Origin: Actinoplanes ianthinogenes
GTDB lineage: Bacteria; Actinomycetota; Actinomycetes; Mycobacteriales; Micromonosporaceae
Direction: 5' to 3'
Length of the DNA stretch: 64,000 nt
Assembly (NCBI RefSeq): GCF_018324205.1
Contig: NZ_AP023356.1
Span: 4,605,501 to 4,669,500, forward strand
Shown here: positions 57,899 to 64,000 of the stretch, in pieces
How the letters are laid out: every line of letters starts with the position of its first letter
How positions within the stretch are numbered: the stretch's first letter is position 1
The notes under the pieces: generated by a model
Database searches by the model: none
What the model saw: only the letters and a program-made list of their open reading frames with translations
What the model was told of the DNA's origin: nothing
Translations under genes and position numbers: made by a program

Positions 57899-58672
57899 AT
57901 GCGCATCGGAGCCCACGTCGATTCCGCCGACCCGCTGGCCGAGGCAGCCGCTCGCGGCGCCGAGGCGGTGCAGTTCTTCCTGTCCGACCCACAGAGCTAC
58001 AAGAATCCGCAGCCACGTGCGGACGTCGACCGTCTGCGGGCTTCCGACGTGGACATCTACATCCACGCGCCCTACCGGCTGAACGTCGCCTCGACCAACA
58101 ACCGGATCCGCATCCCGAGCCGGAAACTGCTGGTCGCGCACGCCAAGGCGGCCGCCGAGGTGGGTGCGAAAGGGCTGATCGTGCACGGCGGGCACGTCGA
58201 CGGCGGCGACCTCGCGGCCGGCTTCGACAACTGGCGCAAGGCGTTCGAGTATGCGGAGAAGGACGGCGGTCTGCCCCTCCCGATCCTGATCGAGAACACC
58301 GCCGGCGGGGACAACGCGTGTGCTCGCCGCTTCGACAATCTGGCTCGGCTCTGGGAGGCGGTCGGCTCGTTCGGGGCCGGCTTCTGCCTGGACACCTGCC
58401 ACGCCTTCGCGGGTGGGGAGGACCTGGTCGGCATCGTCGATCGGATCAAGGCCATCACCGGGCGGATCGACCTGATCCACGCCAACGATTCGAAAGGTGG
58501 ATTCGACTCGGGCCAAGACCGGCACGACAACCTGGGTAATGGGAAGATCGACCCCGAGTTGGTGGTCGCTGCCATTCGTGCTTCCGGTGCTCCCGCCATT
58601 GTGGAGACCCCGGGTGGGGTGGAGGGGCAGAGTGCCGACATCGCCCTGCTGCGGGCGCGGTCGGGCGCCTGA
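57899..58672 (+). CDS. nfo: endonuclease IV (AP endonuclease)
   Basis: A 257-residue TIM-barrel endonuclease IV. MRIGAHVDSADPLAEAAARGAEAVQFFLSDPQ opens it; metal ligands are in YIHAPYRLN, IVHGGHVD, ILIENTAGGDNA, FCLDTCHAFAGG, LIHANDSKGGFDSGQDRHDNLG and IVETPGG. It cuts DNA 5' of abasic sites in base excision repair. The protein is at the short end of the family (usually 270-300). ATG 57899 is the standard start. Confidence 0.95.
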   Translation: MRIGAHVDSADPLAEAAARGAEAVQFFLSDPQSYKNPQPRADVDRLRASDVDIYIHAPYRLNVASTNNRIRIPSRKLLVAHAKAAAEVGAKGLIVHGGHVDGGDLAAGFDNWRKAFEYAEKDGGLPLPILIENTAGGDNACARRFDNLARLWEAVGSFGAGFCLDTCHAFAGGEDLVGIVDRIKAITGRIDLIHANDSKGGFDSGQDRHDNLGNGKIDPELVVAAIRASGAPAIVETPGGVEGQSADIALLRARSGA

Positions 58673-58693
58673 CGTACTGGTCCGGGGAGGGTC

Positions 58694-61600
58694 ATGACCG
58701 AGCAGCCGCAACCGCTCTCGATTCGGTCCGATGGGGATGCCGTGCAGGGGTCGAAGGGGCGACGGCTTTTCGGGATCTTCGGGTCTCGTCGGGCGGATAA
58801 AAAGGGCGGATCGGGTTCGACTGAGGCCGAGAAACTGGGACCTCGGGCGGAGCAGATCGCGGCTGGGGCCGGGACGGCGGGTGAGTCCGGGGCCGCCAAG
58901 CTGAAGGCCGCTGTTTCGGCGGATAAATCGGATAAAGACGCTGAGTCGGATTCGGCGGGCACGAGCAGCGGCGCCGGCGACACCGCGGCCAAGGATTCGG
59001 CAGCTGCGGGTGGGGGCGAGGAGGGGTCCGGCGGTCCACATGGGAGCCCGGCGAGGCGGAAGCGGAAGGCGCTCCCGGAGACCCGGCCGCCGGGAGCTCC
59101 GGAGGACCCCTGGACGGCATTCACCGCCATCGCGGCGGAGAAGCCGCCGGGCCGGATCCGGCGTGGATTCCGGGCCGTCCGGCGCACGTTCGTGCATGAG
59201 TACGCGCTGGCCGCCTATGTGTCCGCGGTTCTTGCGATCGGGCTGACCTGGCCGACACTGCGGTACCCACTGCACACGCTGCCGCAGGACCTGGGCGACC
59301 CGTCGCGGCAGGCTTGGCAGGTGTCCTGGCTGGGCCACGTGCTGCGGACGAACCCGGTCAAGCTGTGGCAATCAAACGCCTACTTCCCCAACCCCAACAG
59401 CTTTGCGTACGGCGACAGCCTGCTCGGATATGCCGGCTTCGGTCTGGTCGGGGACGGGCCGGGCGCTGCCGTGCTGCGGTACAACATCCTCTTCGTGCTG
59501 GCGCACGCTCTGCTGCTGTTCGGTGCGTATGCGCTGGTGCGGCAGCTCGGGGCACGGCCGATGGGTGCGGCGGTGGCGGCGGCCGCCTTTGCGTACGCGC
59601 CGTGGCGTCTTGCCCAGGAAGGGCATCTCGACATCATCTCGGCAGGGGCGATTCCGCTGGCGTTGGCGCTGCTGGCGCGGGGGCACGGGTGGTCGTTGCG
59701 CTACGGGTTCCGGCCGGATCGGCGGCGGGCGGCGTGGGCGGCGCTCGGCTGGGTGGTGGCGACCTGGCAGTTGAGTCTTGGGTTCTCGCTGGGGCTTCCG
59801 TTCGCTTATGTGCTTGCGGGGGTTGTGCTGTTTCTGCTGGTGGGGGTGCCGGTTCGGCGGATTCGTCGGCGGTGGCGGGAGAAGCGGCGGGAGAAGGAGC
59901 GGGGCGGCTCGGCAGAGTCGGGCGCGGCAGGGTCGGGCGCGGCAGGGTCGGGCGCGGCAGGGTCGGGCGCGGCAGGGTCCGGCTCGGCAGGGTCCGGCTC
60001 GGCAGGGTCCGGCTCGGCAGGGTCCGGCGGGAAGGCGGCGAGTGCTGCGGCCTCCGGCAAGGTCGACGAGAAGGATGCTGGGGCGGGCGGAGCCGGCGAG
60101 GAAGCGGCGCGTGACGAGGACTCCGACAAAGCCGGGAAGAAAGTGGGTTCGCGGGGGGACGGGTCTGGCCATGAGACGGTGGGCGACAAGGCCGCCGCTG
60201 TTGCTGCGGAGAAGCGGCAGGCAGCGAGTCCGGCTTCGACGGAACGGGCTGCGGGCTCGCCGGGCACGGCCGGGGCGGAATCGGTCAAGCCGGGACCGGG
60301 TGCGGGTGATGCCGGCAAGGCAGCGGCCCGGGCGACGGATGTCGGTGAGGGCGCGCCGCGCGACGAGGTGCCGAGCAAGGCTGAAGCGCGCGGTGAAGTG
60401 CCGAGCAAGGGTGAAGCGCGCGCTGAGGGGCCGAGCAAGACTGAAGCGCGGGACGGGCTGCCGAGTAAGGCAGGGGCGCGCGACGGGGTGGTCAGCGGTC
60501 CGGAAATCCGTAAGGAGCGGTCGGCCAAAAAGGATGCGGCCCACGATGGGCCTTCCAGGGACGAATCCGGCGAAGATGACGCGGACCTGGCCTCATCCGG
60601 CAAGGCTGAGACGGGCGAGGATGAGAGTGGCAAGGACGCTTCCGGCAAGGACGTTGGTGAGTCTGCGGCCAGCCAGGACGCTGGCGGCAGAGGCTCGGCT
60701 GACAAGTCGGAGTCGGGCGAGAGCAAGCCTGGTGAAAGCAAGGTAGCCGCTGGTAAGGCCGGTGATGAGAAACCGGGTGAGGGCAAGGCTGACAAGGGTG
60801 AAGCCGGCGGGGGCGAGGTCGGCGAGAGTAAGCCTGGTGAGAACGAGGCCGCGGGCGGCAAGGCCCGTGATGCCGGTGGCGACAAAACCGGTGGCGACAA
60901 GGCCGGTAGTGAAAAGGCTGACGGCGGCAAGGCCGGTGACAGCAAGCCCGACGACAAGCCCGACGGCGGCAAGACCGGTGACAGCAAGGCGGTTGACGAC
61001 AAGGCTGACGGCGGCAAGGCCGCTGACAGCAAGCCCGACGGCAGCAAGGCCGCTGACAGCAAGACCGGTGGCGGGGCGACTGGTGGCAACAAAACCGGTG
61101 GCGGCAAGGCTGGCGGGGGCAAGGCTGGCCGGAGGTGGGCTGGCGGTCGAAGGCGGGCTGGGAAGGTTGGGCCTCGGCGGGAGAGTCGGGCGGTCCTTGG
61201 CTGGCGGCTCCTGGTTGCCAACGTGCTGGGGGTGTTGTTCTTCCTCGGGGTCGGTGCGGTGATTGCGATTCCGTATCTGCGGGCGCCGGACTCGGCGACC
61301 CGGAGTACGGAGATCGACTTCTTCTCGCCGCCGGTGCGGAGCCTGTTGATCGGGCCGGCCGAATCGCGGATCTGGGGTGCCGCGCACGCCACACCGCGGG
61401 CCTCGCTGGCCTGGCCGGCGGAGATGTCGTTGCTTCCCGGGTTCGTGCTCTATGCGCTGGCCCTGGCGGGACTGATCTTCTCGATCTGGCGGTGGCGGCA
61501 GCGACTGGTCCTGGTGCTGTCCCTGGCAGCCGCGGTGATCCTCACTCTGGGCACGAAGTTCTTCGGCGGACGGTGGACCTATCTGCCGCTCTTCGGGCAC

Positions 61601-62179
61601 TTCCCGGCCTCGTTCGACCTGCGCATCTCCGGTCGGCTGATGCTCTGGACGACGTTGCTGCTGGCGGTTCTGGCGGCCGGGGCGATCGACGAGTTCGTGC
61701 GGCGGATCGAGCACTTCGCGGCGCAGCGCACGCCGCCGTGGCCGAGTCCGTGGCTGCGGATGGCGACCACCATTCCCCTGCTCCTGGTGGTGCTGGAGGG
61801 GTGGAACGCGACTGCGCATCCGGTGGTTCCGGTCCAGCCGGCCGCTTTGCGTACGGTGGGTGGCCCGATGCTCGTGCTGCCGACGGCGGAGCTCAGCGAC
61901 CAGACCGTTCAGCTGTGGAGCACGTCGCGATACCAGCAGGTGACCAACGGCGGCGGGATTGTGGCTGCCGCCAACCAGGCGGAGATGCGGCAGAAGGTCA
62001 CGTCGTTCCCGGACCTGGCGAGCATTCAGTACCTGCGGGAGAAGGGGGTCGGCACGGTTCTGCTGATCCGGTCCGAGGTTGTCGGCACGCCTTGGGAGCA
62101 GGCGGGTGATCTTCCGGTCGACGCGCTCGGCATCCGTCGCGAGGACCTTCCCGACGCGGTCGTCTTCCGGCTGAGCTGA
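58694..62179 (+). CDS. large polytopic membrane protein (GT-C/YfhO-like) with about 425-residue charged insert
   Basis: A 1161-residue protein; GGGGAGG lies 3-9 bp before ATG 58694. Residues 1-165 are a disordered cytoplasmic tail. Residues 170-400 hold a first membrane block: ALAAYVSAVLAIGLTWPTL, an outer loop DPSRQAWQVSWLGHVLRTNP, and LRYNILFVLAHALLLFGAYA, typical of GT-C glycosyltransferases or YfhO-like proteins. Residues about 404-830 are a low-complexity insert: AAGSG repeats, then Lys/Asp/Gly-rich GDKAGGDK / DGGKAADSK repeats. Residues 835-1035 resume with VLGWRLLVANVLGVLFFLGV and further helices, ending in a soluble domain to 1161. Function unknown. Confidence 0.82.
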   Translation: MTEQPQPLSIRSDGDAVQGSKGRRLFGIFGSRRADKKGGSGSTEAEKLGPRAEQIAAGAGTAGESGAAKLKAAVSADKSDKDAESDSAGTSSGAGDTAAKDSAAAGGGEEGSGGPHGSPARRKRKALPETRPPGAPEDPWTAFTAIAAEKPPGRIRRGFRAVRRTFVHEYALAAYVSAVLAIGLTWPTLRYPLHTLPQDLGDPSRQAWQVSWLGHVLRTNPVKLWQSNAYFPNPNSFAYGDSLLGYAGFGLVGDGPGAAVLRYNILFVLAHALLLFGAYALVRQLGARPMGAAVAAAAFAYAPWRLAQEGHLDIISAGAIPLALALLARGHGWSLRYGFRPDRRRAAWAALGWVVATWQLSLGFSLGLPFAYVLAGVVLFLLVGVPVRRIRRRWREKRREKERGGSAESGAAGSGAAGSGAAGSGAAGSGSAGSGSAGSGSAGSGGKAASAAASGKVDEKDAGAGGAGEEAARDEDSDKAGKKVGSRGDGSGHETVGDKAAAVAAEKRQAASPASTERAAGSPGTAGAESVKPGPGAGDAGKAAARATDVGEGAPRDEVPSKAEARGEVPSKGEARAEGPSKTEARDGLPSKAGARDGVVSGPEIRKERSAKKDAAHDGPSRDESGEDDADLASSGKAETGEDESGKDASGKDVGESAASQDAGGRGSADKSESGESKPGESKVAAGKAGDEKPGEGKADKGEAGGGEVGESKPGENEAAGGKARDAGGDKTGGDKAGSEKADGGKAGDSKPDDKPDGGKTGDSKAVDDKADGGKAADSKPDGSKAADSKTGGGATGGNKTGGGKAGGGKAGRRWAGGRRRAGKVGPRRESRAVLGWRLLVANVLGVLFFLGVGAVIAIPYLRAPDSATRSTEIDFFSPPVRSLLIGPAESRIWGAAHATPRASLAWPAEMSLLPGFVLYALALAGLIFSIWRWRQRLVLVLSLAAAVILTLGTKFFGGRWTYLPLFGHFPASFDLRISGRLMLWTTLLLAVLAAGAIDEFVRRIEHFAAQRTPPWPSPWLRMATTIPLLLVVLEGWNATAHPVVPVQPAALRTVGGPMLVLPTAELSDQTVQLWSTSRYQQVTNGGGIVAAANQAEMRQKVTSFPDLASIQYLREKGVGTVLLIRSEVVGTPWEQAGDLPVDALGIRREDLPDAVVFRLS

Positions 62180-62543
62180 GAGTCGCACCGCCGGGAGGGG
62201 CGCGGAACTTCGCCGCGCAGGCGGGACGGAGCTCGGAGCCGCGCAGGCGGCACGGGGCTCCGAGCTGCGCTGGGCGCGTTGGGCCGGACTTAGCGGGCCG
62301 GGGGCAAGGCTGGGCGGCGCGGGTGAGGACTGGCGCTGGTGCTGGATCGCACGGGACCGGGCTGGCGCTGGCGCTGGATCGCACGGGACCGGGCTCTGGC
62401 ACTGGATGGCACGGGACCGGGCTGGCGCTGGATGACACGGGACCGAGGTCACACGGGACCAGGGCTGGCGCTGGGCGGGACCGGGCTGAGGGCGTACCGA
62501 AAGCGAAAACCGGAAGCGGAAGCGGCCGGGAGAGAGAAGCGAA
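62180..62543. repeat. degenerate GCTGGCGCTGGAT..CACGGGACC repeats between convergent genes
   Basis: No gene is seen. From about 62325 to 62485 the element CACGGGACCGGGCTGGCGCT recurs in variants (ACGGGACC at 62351, 62383, 62411, 62437 and 62453), unit about 16-32 bp. A copy of the dispersed GGCGTACC motif lies at 62491. Confidence 0.7.
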
Positions 62544-62571
62544 GCGGGGCACACCCGAAGGTGTGCCCCGC
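62544..62571 (-). terminator. terminator with UUCG tetraloop
   Basis: Perfect 12-bp arms GCGGGGCACACC (62544-62555) and GGTGTGCCCCGC (62560-62571). On the minus strand the loop is TTCG closed by C-G, an exceptionally stable RNA hairpin. It lies 14 bp beyond the stop at 62585. Confidence 0.88.
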
Positions 62572-62584
62572 CCGGAGAAACAAG

Positions 62585-64000
62585 CTAGACCTTGGCCATC
62601 ACCGGCGGCTCCGGCGGCAGACCGACCGGCGCCACCGGCGGCCGGCCGAAGCCGAGCGACCACCGCAACCGCTGCACCCAGCCCTCATCCGGGCCTTCCG
62701 CCAAGCCGGCGTCCGGATCGGCCCCACCGTAGGTCTGCCGGACCGCATCCAGCTCCGGCCGCCAGATCTCCCGGATCACCAGGCCGCACAGCACCCCCAC
62801 GGTGATCAGCCGCAGGGCGGAGGCCAGCACGAACGTGCCCTCCGGGATCACCGACTTGCCGCCGTCGCCGGCGCCGATCAGCTCGGCGTAGAACGCGGCG
62901 AAGTAGCAGATCTCGGCGACGGTCCAGGCCAGGATCGCGCCCCACTTCGGGCGGGCCAGGACGATCAGCGGGAGCAGCCACAGCACATACTGCTGCGACC
63001 AGACCTTGCTGAAGATCAGGAAGAAGGCGACGACCAGGAACGCCAGCTGGGCCAGGCGTGGCGGCTGCGGGGCGAGCAGACCGAGCACCAGCAGGCCGAA
63101 GCAGGCCAGGCCGAAGAGCGCGTAGGTCACCAGGTTGAGCGTGGGCACGTGGTCGCTGAGCCACTGGAACGGGCCGCCTCCGGTGCTGCTCCACTTACCG
63201 TCGAGGTACCGGCCGACGTACCAGAAAGTGCCCCAGTCGACCGGCCGCTCCGAGTTGAGCCGGAAGAACCGCAGCCACGCCTCGTGCTGCCAGTACCAGA
63301 CCGGGAAGTTGACCACGGCCCAGGCGACCACCGCGCCCACCGTCGCCAGGAGCCAGGAACGCAGCCGCCCGGAGCGCAACGCGATGATGAACAGCGGCCC
63401 GATGATGAACAGCGGCCACAGTTTGGCCGCGCCGCCGAGCCCGAGCAGGACGCCGGCCCACAGCGGCTGCCGGCGCACCCACAGCAGCAGGCCGATGGCG
63501 GCCAGGCCGATCGCCAGGAAGTCCCAGTTGACCGTGGCGGTCACCAGGATGATCGGGGAGAGCGCGAAGATCGCCGCGTCCCACGGCCTTCGTCGGCGCA
63601 GCGCCAGGATCACTCCCACCGTGATCACCGCGAACAGCGACAGGACCAGAGCATTGGCGTTGTAGAACCAGCTGCCCTGGTTGATGTCCGGGTGCTTCAC
63701 CCCGTACCAGTGCACCGGCAGCCCGAGTGCCCCCATGAAGTAACCGGTGACGACCGGGTACTCGACCTGGTGGTTGACGTAGGGGACGGCGCCGTCGCTC
63801 AGACCCTCGGCGTAGTAGAGGGCGAGCACGTCGGTGTAGCAGAACCGGGTGTACTGGATGTTTTTCTGCCAGTCGCCGCTCATGCAGGGCGATTTCTGCA
63901 CCCAGGACAGCGCCAGGATCAGGCAGGTCAGGGCCATGATGATCCGCGACGCGGTCCAGAACCGGCCGGGCCGGGCCTCCGGACGGGTCGCGTGCGAGCC
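62585..64000 (-). CDS. GT-C/GT87-like membrane glycosyltransferase, 5' end outside the window
   Basis: At least 471 codons; the frame stays open to base 64000 upstream of the internal ATG 63937, so the N-terminus is missing. Features are CYTDVLALYYAEGLSDGAVPYVNHQVEYPVVTGYFMGAL (candidate donor/acceptor loop with Asp and Glu), PWDAAIFALSPIILVTATVNWDFLAIGLAAIGLLLWVRR, GLGGAAKLWPLFIIGPLF, WGTFWYVGRYLDGKW and FSKVWSQQYVLWLLPLIVLAR. This is the DUF2029-type mannosyltransferase pattern found in lipoglycan synthesis. A UUCG terminator follows. Confidence 0.88.
   Translation of the reverse strand, partial: GSHATRPEARPGRFWTASRIIMALTCLILALSWVQKSPCMSGDWQKNIQYTRFCYTDVLALYYAEGLSDGAVPYVNHQVEYPVVTGYFMGALGLPVHWYGVKHPDINQGSWFYNANALVLSLFAVITVGVILALRRRRPWDAAIFALSPIILVTATVNWDFLAIGLAAIGLLLWVRRQPLWAGVLLGLGGAAKLWPLFIIGPLFIIALRSGRLRSWLLATVGAVVAWAVVNFPVWYWQHEAWLRFFRLNSERPVDWGTFWYVGRYLDGKWSSTGGGPFQWLSDHVPTLNLVTYALFGLACFGLLVLGLLAPQPPRLAQLAFLVVAFFLIFSKVWSQQYVLWLLPLIVLARPKWGAILAWTVAEICYFAAFYAELIGAGDGGKSVIPEGTFVLASALRLITVGVLCGLVIREIWRPELDAVRQTYGGADPDAGLAEGPDEGWVQRLRWSLGFGRPPVAPVGLPPEPPVMAKV

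Noticed and set aside
1..64000. tRNA, rRNA, insertion sequences, prophage
   Set aside because: No cloverleaf with a GTTCGA-type T loop and acceptor pairing, no rRNA segments, no transposase or integrase motifs were seen.

Overview
The window is chromosomal DNA of a high-GC actinobacterium. Very high third-position GC, frequent GTG and TTG starts, a bacterial proteasome activator gene, actinobacterial DnaA boxes, a Streptomyces-type parS site and many actinobacterial DUF families (DUF5926, DUF4192, DUF6457) point to Micromonosporaceae, probably an Actinoplanes-like organism (inference; no 16S gene is present). The rpsF-ssb-rpsR-rplI operon next to dnaB, the parS site and several DnaA boxes suggest an origin-proximal location. 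I see no tRNA, rRNA, insertion sequence, prophage or CRISPR array.

Layout. 1-9.2 kb: end of an LCP cell-wall ligase, rhodanese, glycerophosphodiesterase, orphan histidine kinase, a small secreted protein, DUF5926, arginine deiminase, and NERD-like, PAS and ACT proteins plus a lipoprotein. 9.3-19 kb: pheA, a 64-bp hairpin array, metallopeptidase, OsmC, serS, two tandem HAD phosphatases, the proteasome activator bpa, ddaH divergent from an Lrp regulator, and a YbjN-like protein whose C-terminus resembles that of Bpa. 19-27 kb: mobA, fdhD, phoD, DUF4192, GNAT, a fructosamine-kinase-like gene, a 63-bp hairpin array, moaA (containing parS) and moaD. 27-37 kb: VOC protein, membrane metallophosphoesterase, a 1041-residue EndoQ-like/UvrD helicase fusion, prepilin peptidase, an AAA ATPase, DoxX and a GT87-like membrane protein. 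37-44.4 kb: moaC-mog-moeA-moaE operon, a membrane GGDEF-EAL protein, a second GT87-like protein and a zinc-ribbon protein. 44.4-47.3 kb: almost gene-free, repeat-rich DNA around one YbaB-like gene. 47.3-64 kb: dnaB, a 1351-residue disordered membrane-anchored protein, a third GT87-like protein, the rpsF-ssb-rpsR-rplI operon, a surface protein, nfo, a 1161-residue membrane protein with a huge charged insert, and part of another glycosyltransferase.

Genes that work together: eight molybdenum-cofactor genes (mobA, fdhD, moaA, moaD, moaE, moeA, mog, moaC) lie in three clusters. arcA, ddaH and Lrp concern arginine or methylarginine turnover. dnaB, ssb, nfo and the EndoQ-UvrD fusion concern replication and repair. 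Four to five GT-C membrane proteins suggest envelope glycan or lipoglycan synthesis.

The most interesting non-standard signals are: the shared T-G-x-Y-L C-termini of Bpa and a nearby YbjN-like protein; a dispersed element whose two copies carry four compensatory stem changes; two related hairpin arrays of 64 and 63 bp; intergenic DnaA boxes; a parS site inside moaA; and the EndoQ-UvrD fusion. All family names were assigned from recognised motifs without database searches.
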